DNA of 64,000 nucleotides from an uncultured Acidobacteriota bacterium. Its GTDB lineage: Bacteria > Acidobacteriota > Terriglobia > Bryobacterales > Bryobacteraceae. This document shows positions 53,823 through 64,000 of the stretch, in pieces. The translations under genes and the position numbers were made by a program. The notes under the pieces are model-generated. The model had not been told where the DNA came from. It did not search any database and was given only the letters and a program-made list of their open reading frames with translations. Numbering within the stretch: position 1 is the stretch's first letter; each line of letters starts with the position of its first letter. Location: contig CADEFT010000010.1 of the NCBI GenBank assembly GCA_902826685.1, positions 62,001 to 126,000 of the forward strand, written 5' to 3'.

Positions 53823-54863
53823 TTAAACCGCCGCCGCCAGCGCCATCCGCGATTCTTTCCACAACTCGACGTATCCGCGCAGGCTGTTCATCATCTTTTC
53901 AAACTCGGGCAGATGCAGCGACTGCGCGCCGTCGCTTACCGCTTTTTCCGGACACGGATGCACTTCGACAATCAGTCCGTCGGCGCCGATGGCCACCGCC
54001 GCGCGCGAAAGCGCCGGCACCAGGCTGCGCTTGCCCGTGGCATGGCTCGGGTCGATCACCACCGGCAGATGCGTCATCTCGTTCAACACCGGCACGGCCA
54101 CCAGGTCGCACGTGTTGCGCGTCGCCGTTTCGAACGTGCGGATGCCGCGTTCGCACAGAATCACGTTCGGATTGCCGTGCGCCACGATGTATTCGGCCGA
54201 CATCAGCAGTTCCTTGATCGTCGAGCTCAAACCGCGCTTCAGCAGCACCGGCCGCCCGCACGTCCCAAGCGATTTGAGCAGCGCGAAGTTCTGCATGTTG
54301 CGCGCGCCGATCTGCATCAGGTCGGCATACTCTGCCACCAGCGGCACATCGGCGTCCGACATTACCTCGGTCACGATCGCCAGGCCCGTTTCCTGCTTCG
54401 CCTTGCGCAGCAATTTGAGCCCCTCTTCCGCCATTCCCTGAAAGTCGTATGGCGACGTCCGCGGCTTGAACGCCCCGCCGCGCAGCACCTTGGCGCCGGC
54501 CTTCGCCACCGCGTGCGCCGATTCCATGATCTGCTTTTCCGATTCCACCGAGCAGGGCCCGGCCATCACCACCATGTCGTCGCCGCCAATCTCCACGTTG
54601 CCGTTGACGCGGATCACGCTGCGCCCCTTGCGGAACTCCTTGCTCACGAATTTGTAGGGAGCCGAAATCCGCACCGCGTTCTCGACGCTGGGCATCGCTT
54701 CGAGCGATTCCAGGCACTGCGTCACGTCTCCCACTCCTACAACACCGATCACAACGCGCTCCTCCCCTTCGATGGCGTGAATCTTATAGCCAAAGTCGCG
54801 AATCCGTTCGCAAACGCTCGCAATGTCTTCCTTGGTGGCAAAACGCTTCATGGAAACGATCAT
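53823..54863 (-). CDS. aroF: 3-Deoxy-7-phosphoheptulonate (DAHP) synthase with N-terminal ferredoxin-like regulatory domain
   Basis: A 346-residue type I-beta DAHP synthase, the first enzyme of the shikimate pathway, which joins PEP and erythrose-4-phosphate. The regulatory domain covers about 1-70 ([20 protein letters not shown]), as in the Thermotoga enzyme that Phe and Tyr inhibit. The barrel has [11 protein letters not shown], the PEP-binding [12 protein letters not shown] and the metal-binding residues of VIDPSHATG and IVEVHPCPE. The ATG at 54863 has GGGGA about 8 bases upstream. Its expression is very likely under attenuation by the leader at 54883-55044, matching feedback by aromatic amino acids. 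Confidence 0.95.
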   Translation of the reverse strand: MIVSMKRFATKEDIASVCERIRDFGYKIHAIEGEERVVIGVVGVGDVTQCLESLEAMPSVENAVRISAPYKFVSKEFRKGRSVIRVNGNVEIGGDDMVVMAGPCSVESEKQIMESAHAVAKAGAKVLRGGAFKPRTSPYDFQGMAEEGLKLLRKAKQETGLAIVTEVMSDADVPLVAEYADLMQIGARNMQNFALLKSLGTCGRPVLLKRGLSSTIKELLMSAEYIVAHGNPNVILCERGIRTFETATRNTCDLVAVPVLNEMTHLPVVIDPSHATGKRSLVPALSRAAVAIGADGLIVEVHPCPEKAVSDGAQSLHLPEFEKMMNSLRGYVELWKESRMALAAAV

Positions 54864-54882
54864 GTCTTATCCCCAGAAAATG

Positions 54883-54907
54883 AAAAACCCACTCTTTCGA
54901 GTGGGTT
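54883..54907 (-). terminator. Intrinsic terminator of the DAHP synthase attenuator (3:4 helix)
   Basis: Minus-strand arms AACCCACTC (54907-54899) and GAGTGGGTT (54894-54886) form a perfect 9-bp stem around the tetraloop GAAA. A run of five T (54887-54883) follows, with four more after CA. It lies 20 bp before the DAHP synthase start codon, so it must be overcome for expression. Confidence 0.92.
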
Positions 54908-54994
54908 GGTTGTCCGAAATTCGAAACGTATCAACGCCACTCGCCGGTTCAGGTGGTAAACCATCCGAATCGGAAACTGAAGGAGTAGGCGTTG
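54898..54994 (-). promoter_or_regulatory. Attenuator: mutually exclusive 1:2 and 2:3 (antiterminator) helices
   Basis: Segment 2 is 54942-54932. With segment 3 (54908-54898) it forms an 11-bp antiterminator with one bulged C (CGAGTGG and GTTG against CAACCCACTCG), which uses up the 5' arm of the terminator. Segment 2 can also pair with segment 1 (54994-54983, codons 5-8 of the leader peptide) through CAACGCC and ACTC with one bulged T, again 11 bp. This frees the terminator. These are the three alternative helices of a trp-style attenuator. Confidence 0.85.
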
Positions 54995-55005
54995 CCGTAA
55001 AGCAT
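54949..55005 (-). CDS. Aromatic-rich leader peptide of the DAHP synthase attenuator
   Basis: An 18-codon open frame, MLYGNAYSFSFRFGWFTT, ends in TGA 41 bp before the terminator hairpin. Seven of its 18 residues are aromatic: Tyr3, Tyr7, Phe9, Phe11, Phe13, Trp15 and Phe16. Segment 1 of the attenuator lies in codons 5-8. A ribosome slowed at the Phe/Trp codons by scarce aromatic aminoacyl-tRNA would mask segment 1 and favour the antiterminator. No ribosome site precedes the ATG; the predicted transcript starts about 3 bases before it, so translation is probably leaderless. Confidence 0.88.
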   Translation of the reverse strand: MLYGNAYSFSFRFGWFTT

Positions 55006-55014
55006 GAAATATCG

Positions 55015-55044
55015 AGTATACAGTCCGATCGTTCGAAAAAGCAA
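55015..55044 (-). promoter_or_regulatory. Promoter of the DAHP synthase leader transcript
   Basis: On the minus strand -35 TTGCTT (55039-55044) and -10 TATACT (55015-55020) are 18 bp apart. The predicted start point near 55008 is about 3 bases ahead of the leader ATG. The promoter begins 7 bp after the stop codon of the upstream DUF1501 gene. Confidence 0.65.
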
Positions 55045-55051
55045 GCGCCGG

Positions 55052-56434
55052 TCAGGCGAGAATTTCTTTCACCACGTTGCCATGCACGTCGGTCAGCCGC
55101 ATGTCGCGTCCGCTGTAACGGTACGTCAGGCGCTTATGGTCCATGCCCAGAAGGTGCAGCATGGTCGCGTGCAGGTCGTGCATGTGGACCTTATTCTCCA
55201 CCGCGAAATAGCCAAACTCGTCGGTGGCGCCGTGGGTCATGCCGCCCTTGACTCCGCCGCCCGCCATCCACATCGTGAACCCGAACGGGTTGTGATCGCG
55301 GCCCACTCGCTTGACGTAGCCGCCGTCGGGGAACTGCGCGCAAGGCGTGCGCCCGAACTCGCCGCCCCATACCACCAGCGTCCGATCGAGCATTCCACGC
55401 GCCTTCAAATCCCTGAGCAAGGCGGCGATCGGCTTATCCGTCGATTTCGCGTTGACGCGGTGGCCGTCTTCGAGCGAGCCATGCTGATCCCACCGGTCGA
55501 TGCCCTTGCGCGCCGGGCTCAGCAACTCGACGAACCGGACACCGCGTTCCACCAGGCGCCGCGCGATCAGGCACTCCCGCCCGAACTCCGACGTGATCTC
55601 CTCATCGAGCCCGTAGAGCTTCTTCGTCGCCTCCGATTCTTTGCTGAAATCGAGCAGGTCGGGCACTTCGCTCTGCATGCGGAAAGCGAGCTCGTAGTTG
55701 CGAATGGTGGCGTCGATCTCGCTGACCTGGCCGAAGCGCTCCACCACGCCGCGGTTCAGCTTCGCCAGCAGATCGAGCTTGCCCTTCTGCAGCGCGGGCT
55801 CCTTGTCGAGCGGCTCCAGATCGGCGATCGGATGCGCGGTGTTGCGCATCACCGTACCCTGAAAGCTGGCCGGTAGAAAGCCGCTGCCGAAACAATCGAC
55901 GCCACCTGGCGGAATCAATCCGGATTCGAGAACGATGAAGCCCGGCAGGTTGTCGCTCGCCGAGCCGAGGCCATAAGTGATCCAGGCCCCCATGCTCGGC
56001 CGGCCCTGGAACCCCGAGCCCGAATGAATGAAGTAGTTCGCCGCCGTGTGCTCGGAATGGTCGGCCACCATCGACCGGACGATGCACAGATCGTCGGCGC
56101 AGCCGGCCACGTGCGGGAACAGGTCGCTCACGTCGGCGCCCGACTGGCCGTGTTTGCGGAACGTAAACGGAGAGCCGAAGATCTTGTCGCTGATGTTGAA
56201 AACCGTCGTCGGCGGCTTGAATGGCAGCGGCTGGCCGGCGTCGCGCGTCAGGCGCGGCTTGGGGTCGAACGTGTCCATCTGCGAAGGCCCGCCGTCCATG
56301 AACAGAAAGATCACCGATTTCGCCTTGGCCGGAAAGTGTGGCGCCTTCGTTTCCGCCGCCAGCAGCGCCAGGCCGCCGAAGCCGTTGGCCGCCCGGGCCA
56401 GCATCTGTCTGCGCGTCATCCCGTTACCGTACAT
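55052..56434 (-). CDS. DUF1501 family secreted protein, partner 2
   Basis: A 460-residue Tat substrate (MTRRQMLARAANGFGGLALL, Arg8-Arg9) with the DUF1501 body. It has IFLFMDGGPSQMDTFDPKP near the start and VWGGEFGRTP, then VGRDHNPFGFTMW, near the end, as in family members with a sulfatase-like fold. The ATG at 56434 has GGAG eight bases upstream and overlaps the upstream DUF1549 gene by 11 bp. It mirrors the pair at 15331-19916, with only moderate similarity, so the two loci look like separate family members. Confidence 0.9.
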   Translation of the reverse strand: MYGNGMTRRQMLARAANGFGGLALLAAETKAPHFPAKAKSVIFLFMDGGPSQMDTFDPKPRLTRDAGQPLPFKPPTTVFNISDKIFGSPFTFRKHGQSGADVSDLFPHVAGCADDLCIVRSMVADHSEHTAANYFIHSGSGFQGRPSMGAWITYGLGSASDNLPGFIVLESGLIPPGGVDCFGSGFLPASFQGTVMRNTAHPIADLEPLDKEPALQKGKLDLLAKLNRGVVERFGQVSEIDATIRNYELAFRMQSEVPDLLDFSKESEATKKLYGLDEEITSEFGRECLIARRLVERGVRFVELLSPARKGIDRWDQHGSLEDGHRVNAKSTDKPIAALLRDLKARGMLDRTLVVWGGEFGRTPCAQFPDGGYVKRVGRDHNPFGFTMWMAGGGVKGGMTHGATDEFGYFAVENKVHMHDLHATMLHLLGMDHKRLTYRYSGRDMRLTDVHGNVVKEILA

Positions 56435-59021
56435 AGACAAACTCCGTGGAATTGAACAGCACGTGGCAAAGATCGGTCCATGCCTGTTCCTCGCCGCCAG
56501 GCCGCGCCGTCAGGAATCTCAGCGACTCCTGGCGCTCCCAATCTTCCGCCACGCGCCCGTAGGCCTCTTCAAACAACGAATCCACGCGCTTAGCGGTATC
56601 GCTCTCCGACGCAATCGCCCGCCGCGCCCACAGCCGTGCCTGCCCGGCCACGAATTCGTTGTTCATCATCATCAACGCCTGCGACGGCACCGTGGAGGAT
56701 CCACGCGCGCCCATCGTCGAAACCGGCAGCGGATAGTCGAACGCCAGGAACATCGGCGTCAGGAAGTTCCGCCGCACTTGAATATAGAGGCTGCGCCGCG
56801 CGTTGCCGTCCAGCGGACCGCTCGCCGGCTTGCCGCGTCCTTCCTGGTATCTGCTGATGTGCGGTGTCACGCCCGGTCCATAGAGCGTCTTGTCCAGACG
56901 TCCGGAAACCGCCAGCACCGAATCGCGGATGGCTTCGGCTTCCAGTCGCCGTACCGGAAAATCGGCCCGCCGGTAAGCGGCGGAAAGAACGATCAGGCGG
57001 TGCATCTGTTTCACCGACCAGCCGCGCTCGCCGAACTCCGCCGCTAGGTAGTCGAGCAGCGCCGGATCCGAGGGCGCGTCGCCCAGCTTGCCGAAGTTAT
57101 CGGCCGAACGCACGATGCCTTGCCCGAAGTGATGCTTCCAGATGCGATTCACCATCACGCGCGCCATGAGCGGGTTCGATTCGGCGGCCACCCACCCGGC
57201 CAATTCCAGGCGTCCGCTGCCGCGCTCGATGGGCGGCTGCTTCTCGCCCGCGATCAATTGCAGGAAGTGGCGTGGCACCTCCGCGCCCAGGTTCTGGTGG
57301 CTGCCGCGAATATGAAGTTTGACATCATGCGGGTCCTCCTCTTTGGCGATCATGCCGAATGCCGATTCGGGCACCGTGGGCTCGGGCTGCGCGAAACCGC
57401 CGGAAATCGCCATCGCCCGCCCGGACCCCTCGGTTTCCACCCGCGGCGGCGTCTCGCTATCGGACAGCACGATGCGCTCGACGGCGATGTGTCCGCTCCG
57501 GCTGCGGTCCACGATCTCGAAGTAGCAGGTACGCCCGATCTCCTTGGTCATCCGCAACGTCTTCCACTCCATGCCCGGCTTGCCGGACGTATAGAAGTGC
57601 TCGCTCTTGTGATCGTCGGCGACCACGGTCACTCGCAGGTTGGCCTTATCCTGCGCGCTGCCGCCCATCCGCACGTGGACCCATAGCTTCGGCATCTTGA
57701 ACTTCCGCGACGTCAAGGAGCCGACAAACTGATCGGAACCCGCCGCCCGGGAGTCGAACACGCCGCCCGGCGCCGGGCCGAAGGCCTGACCCGTGGCCGT
57801 CCACTCGCTTTCGAAGATCACATCGCCTTCGCGCGGCGTGACCACAGCCGCCGCGGGAGTCTTTGCCGGGGAAGGGAACCGGCGGCTCACCGTGGCGATC
57901 TGAGCGGCGCGTTGCGGCGAATCGATCACCGCCTCCCGTACATAAGTGCTGTGAAAGATGCCGGCCAGGCCGTAGTAGTCCGCCGTGGGAATCGGGTCGA
58001 ACTTATGATCGTGGCAGCGCGCGCAGGCCGTGGTCAGCCCGAGGAACGTCTTGCCCATCACGTCGATCTGGTTGTCCACCATGTCGGCGCGCGACTTCAC
58101 CGAGTCGGTGGCGCTGTTCAACACCTCGCCGAACCACATCCAACTGGTGCCCAGCGGCGACTCCAGATGCGCCCCGTCCTTGGAAACGCGCGCCGCCAGC
58201 AAGTCGCCGGCCAGGTGCTCCTTCACGAACTGCGTGTACGGCACATCTTCGTTGAACGCGCGGATCACGTAATCGCGATAGCGCCAGGCGTCGAGTTTGT
58301 CGTTGTCGAACTCATGGCCATTGGTTTCGGCGAACCGCACCAGATCGAGCCAGTGCCGCGCCCATCGCTCGCCATACTGCGGGGAAGCGAGCAGCCGCTC
58401 CACCACCTTTCGATCCGCGCCGCCCGACGTATCGCCAAGGTATTCGGCGATCTCGGCGCGCGTGGGCGGCAAACCCGTCAGATCGAACGTGACCCGGCGC
58501 AGCCAGACGCGCTTATCGGCCGCGGGCGATAACTTCATCCCCTTGGCCGAAAGAAAGGCATCCACCGGCGACGGACCCTCGGGAACGGCGGGCTTCCGGA
58601 TCGGACGGAAGGCCCAATGCTTGCGCGCCTCGGCCCAGTCGATGCCTTGCCTCGCGGCCGGAGCCTGGGCGGTAGCGGCGCGCGGATCGGCGGCGCCCTG
58701 CCGGATCCACTCTTCGAAATCTGCGATCTGCCCATCGGTCAGCTTGCCGGTGGGCGGCATGCGCAGATTCAGGTCCGAATAGCGAATGGCTTTGAGCAGC
58801 AGGCTTTTTTCGGGCTCTTTGGGAACCACAGCCGGACCGGTGTCGCCGCCCTTGCGCAGGCCTTCCGCCGAATCGACGCGCAGGCCGCCCATCGGAGCCG
58901 CCGTCTTCGAGCCGTGGCAGGCGTAGCACTTTTCCACGAGCACGGGACGGATCTTCTTTTCGAAGAATTCATCGCCGGACTGGGCGGCAAGGGCCAGCGG
59001 CAGCAGCGTCCAGAAAAGCAT
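56424..59021 (-). CDS. DUF1549/DUF1553 protein with cytochrome-c-like domain, second locus
   Basis: An 865-residue exported protein. After a short signal (MLFWTLLPLALAAQ) it has the PSCyt1 motif C32-x2-C35-H36 (CYACH), DUF1549 with [11 protein letters not shown], a beta-sandwich insert that could bind carbohydrate (FESEWTATGQAFG...IVLSD), and DUF1553 near the C-terminus (NPLMARVMVNRIW). It lacks the LamG domain of the 15331 protein. The ATG at 59021 is 20 bp after carB; the longer frame to 59081 lies within carB. Its function probably parallels the other pair. Confidence 0.88.
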   Translation of the reverse strand: MLFWTLLPLALAAQSGDEFFEKKIRPVLVEKCYACHGSKTAAPMGGLRVDSAEGLRKGGDTGPAVVPKEPEKSLLLKAIRYSDLNLRMPPTGKLTDGQIADFEEWIRQGAADPRAATAQAPAARQGIDWAEARKHWAFRPIRKPAVPEGPSPVDAFLSAKGMKLSPAADKRVWLRRVTFDLTGLPPTRAEIAEYLGDTSGGADRKVVERLLASPQYGERWARHWLDLVRFAETNGHEFDNDKLDAWRYRDYVIRAFNEDVPYTQFVKEHLAGDLLAARVSKDGAHLESPLGTSWMWFGEVLNSATDSVKSRADMVDNQIDVMGKTFLGLTTACARCHDHKFDPIPTADYYGLAGIFHSTYVREAVIDSPQRAAQIATVSRRFPSPAKTPAAAVVTPREGDVIFESEWTATGQAFGPAPGGVFDSRAAGSDQFVGSLTSRKFKMPKLWVHVRMGGSAQDKANLRVTVVADDHKSEHFYTSGKPGMEWKTLRMTKEIGRTCYFEIVDRSRSGHIAVERIVLSDSETPPRVETEGSGRAMAISGGFAQPEPTVPESAFGMIAKEEDPHDVKLHIRGSHQNLGAEVPRHFLQLIAGEKQPPIERGSGRLELAGWVAAESNPLMARVMVNRIWKHHFGQGIVRSADNFGKLGDAPSDPALLDYLAAEFGERGWSVKQMHRLIVLSAAYRRADFPVRRLEAEAIRDSVLAVSGRLDKTLYGPGVTPHISRYQEGRGKPASGPLDGNARRSLYIQVRRNFLTPMFLAFDYPLPVSTMGARGSSTVPSQALMMMNNEFVAGQARLWARRAIASESDTAKRVDSLFEEAYGRVAEDWERQESLRFLTARPGGEEQAWTDLCHVLFNSTEFVYVR

Positions 59022-59041
59022 TCTGAACGGTATCGTATCAC

Positions 59042-62266
<3,225 letters not shown>

Positions 62267-62276
62267 CGTCTGCGGC

Positions 62277-63407
62277 TTACCCCTTGTGCTGGCGCATCAT
62301 CTCGATGAAGTCGTCAAACAGATAGTGAGAATCGTGCGGCCCCGGCGCCGCCTCCGGATGGTATTGCACGCAGAATACGGGATGCTCGCGGTGGCGCAGC
62401 CCTTCCACGGTATCGTCGTTCAGATTCAGATGAGTGATGTCGATCGCGCTCGAACGCAGCGAATCGGCGTCCACGGCGAATCCGTGATTCTGCGACGTGA
62501 TCTCCACCTTGTTAGTGCGATAGTTGATCACCGGATGATTCGCGCCGCGGTGTCCGAATTTCAACTTGTAAGTCTTGCCGCCCAGCGCCAGACCCAGTAT
62601 CTGATGGCCCAGACAGATTCCGAAGATCGGCGTCTTGCCGATCATCCCACGCACCTGCGCGGCCTGGAATTCGAGCGGCTCCGGATCTCCCGGTCCATTC
62701 GAAAGAAACACTCCATCGGGCTTGAGCGCCAGCACGTCTTCGGCGCGCGTACCCGCCGGCACCACCGTCACGCGGCAGCCGGAATGCACCAGGCGGCGCA
62801 GGATGTTGCGTTTCATGCCGAAGTCGAACGCCACCACATGATGCTCAACCGGCGCGGCCGGCGGAAGCCGGTCCGACGGCGAGCACTTTTCCACCGCCTG
62901 CGTCCATTCGTAGCGTTCCCGCGTCGAGACTTTCGTCGCCAGATCGAGGCCCGCCATCGAAGGCGAACGGCGCGCGGCTTCCACCAGGTCCTGCGGGTCG
63001 GAAGTGGCCGGTCCGATCACGCCGCGCATCACGCCGCTGGTCCGCAGCTTCCGCACCAGCTTGCGCGTATCCACTTCGGCGATGGCCGGAATCCCGTGCC
63101 GCGCCAAAAACTGATCGGCGGTCTCTTCGCTGCGCCAGTTCGAGGCGATCGACGACATCTCGCGCACCACCAGTCCCTCAATATACGGACGGGCGGATTC
63201 GCAATCGTCGTCGTTGGCGCCGTAGTTGCCGATCTGCGGATTCGTCAGCACCACAACTTGACCGGTATAGGAAGGATCGGTGAAGACTTCCTGGTATCCG
63301 GTGAGTGCCGTGTTGAATACCACTTCGCCGTGGCGCTGGGAACGCGCACCAAATGCGCGGCCCTCGAAGACTGTGCCGTCCTCCAGGGCGAGCAATGCAT
63401 CATTCAA
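62277..63407 (-). CDS. carA: Carbamoyl-phosphate synthase small (glutaminase) subunit
   Basis: A 376-residue class I glutamine amidotransferase that supplies ammonia to CarB. The nucleophile elbow is [15 protein letters not shown] and the His/Glu pair is in [13 protein letters not shown]. The N-terminal CPSase domain starts [17 protein letters not shown]. The initiation codon is TTG at 63407, preceded by AGAGGAG at about 10 bases; no in-frame ATG is nearby. Its promoter shares an 83-bp region with the divergent GNAT gene. Confidence 0.97.
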   Translation of the reverse strand: MNDALLALEDGTVFEGRAFGARSQRHGEVVFNTALTGYQEVFTDPSYTGQVVVLTNPQIGNYGANDDDCESARPYIEGLVVREMSSIASNWRSEETADQFLARHGIPAIAEVDTRKLVRKLRTSGVMRGVIGPATSDPQDLVEAARRSPSMAGLDLATKVSTRERYEWTQAVEKCSPSDRLPPAAPVEHHVVAFDFGMKRNILRRLVHSGCRVTVVPAGTRAEDVLALKPDGVFLSNGPGDPEPLEFQAAQVRGMIGKTPIFGICLGHQILGLALGGKTYKLKFGHRGANHPVINYRTNKVEITSQNHGFAVDADSLRSSAIDITHLNLNDDTVEGLRHREHPVFCVQYHPEAAPGPHDSHYLFDDFIEMMRQHKG

Positions 63408-63490
63408 TCTGGTGAAGCTCCTCTAGGAAGGTGTAATTCTTATTGGACCATGGCGGCGCGGGTCGGTTCAACCGTGACAAGCTCAGAAGG

Positions 63491-64000
63491 ATGCCCCTCG
63501 CCGCCCGTTCCTGCGACCTTTCCGATATCCTTCCCATGCGCGAGCAATACCGTGCCGAAATGAACTGCCAGATCATTCACGATTCCATTCATTCGCGCCC
63601 CGGCTGGACTCTCGAATACATGGCCGATATCGATGGCGCGGCGGCCGCATATGCGTCGGTGGCGGTAGGCGGTCCGTGGCGCCGCAAGGCGACGCTCTAT
63701 GAGTTCTACGCGCTTCCGCCTTTTCGCTCGCGTATCTTCGAATTGTTCACCGCACTGCTGGAAACCGCGCGCCCCAAGGCCATCACGACCCAGACCAACG
63801 CTCCGCTGCTGGCCACGATGCTGCACACCTTCGCTCCCAGGGTCTCCGCCGGCGCCATTCTGTTCGAGGATCGATTCCAGACCTCCCTTGAACCGCCTGG
63901 CGCAAGCTTTCGCCAGGCCGCTGCCGCCGATGCTCCGCTGCTCAAGGCGGCCGGGCTCGATGAGGGAGCCGAATGGGTGGTAACCCGCGACGGCGCCATC
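63491..64000 (+). CDS. GNAT-family N-acetyltransferase-like protein, C-terminus beyond window
   Basis: The frame opens with ATG at 63491, has AGAAGG directly before it, and runs to the last base without a stop (170 codons seen). The sequence starts MPLAARSCDLSDILPMREQY and resembles the GNAT fold in order of strands, for example AYASVAVGGPWRRKATLYEF and RIFELFTALLETARPKAITT, but the acetyl-CoA P-loop (Q/RxxGxG/A) is not obvious. A second ATG at 63536 is possible. It is divergent from carA. Substrate and exact family are uncertain. Confidence 0.6.
   Translation, partial: MPLAARSCDLSDILPMREQYRAEMNCQIIHDSIHSRPGWTLEYMADIDGAAAAYASVAVGGPWRRKATLYEFYALPPFRSRIFELFTALLETARPKAITTQTNAPLLATMLHTFAPRVSAGAILFEDRFQTSLEPPGASFRQAAAADAPLLKAAGLDEGAEWVVTRDGAI

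Overview
The window is GC-rich (roughly two-thirds G+C by eye) and densely coded, with many 4-bp ATGA stop/start overlaps. The gene content points to an Acidobacteriota bacterium, most likely of the Bryobacterales/Solibacter type. The evidence is two DUF1549/DUF1553 plus DUF1501 gene pairs, a 1106-residue TonB-dependent receptor with an N-terminal carboxypeptidase-regulatory domain, a beta-propeller/Y_Y_Y hybrid histidine kinase, an M56 peptidase with a GWxTD domain, and the futalosine route to menaquinone (mqnC, mqnA). This assignment is inferred from family content; no 16S gene is present.

Layout. 1-6860 (minus): an exopolysaccharide operon running from a chain-length determinant through a BY-kinase-like ATPase, export protein, polymerase, GT4 glycosyltransferase and flippase to a GT2 glycosyltransferase cut by the left edge. 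6861-9103: its leader region, a degenerate PAS sensor kinase and a small unknown gene. 9138-14943 (plus): DegT aminotransferase, S9 peptidase and two tandem phosphohexomutases. 14981-19916: a VanZ-like gene and the first DUF1549/DUF1501 pair. 19956-21729: RsbQ-like hydrolase and a LuxR-type response regulator. 21726-24751 (minus): a Tat/lipoprotein beta-propeller and an alkylation-repair pair (ogt, ada-alkA). 24812-31195: an HExxH protein, then a five-gene minus-strand amine or amino-acid catabolic cluster (permease, glutamine-synthetase-like, SDR, ALDH, SDR).

31194-32982 is the most foreign-looking stretch. It holds a lower-GC PH-like membrane protein gene bracketed by two exact 29-bp direct repeats, tRNA-Arg(UCU), and two broken TIR-domain genes. 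32992-36618 carries a dihaem cytochrome c, a PQQ dehydrogenase and a class III aminotransferase. 36672-38571 is a BlaI / M56-GWxTD regulatory pair with clear operators. 38696-48433 has an MFS transporter, a 1328-residue hybrid kinase, a Pro-rich/glycine-zipper protein and the TonB receptor. 48437-54863 has mqnC/mqnA, an aldose epimerase, a membrane-anchored RraA-like protein, a PfkB kinase, an unknown anchored protein and DAHP synthase. 55052-63407 (minus) has carA, carB and the second DUF1549/DUF1501 pair. A GNAT gene runs off the right edge.

The best regulatory find is a complete trp-style attenuator ahead of DAHP synthase (54883-55044). It has an 18-codon leader peptide with seven aromatic codons, mutually exclusive 1:2, 2:3 and 3:4 helices, and an intrinsic terminator. 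All functions are read from sequence motifs by eye; no database search was run.
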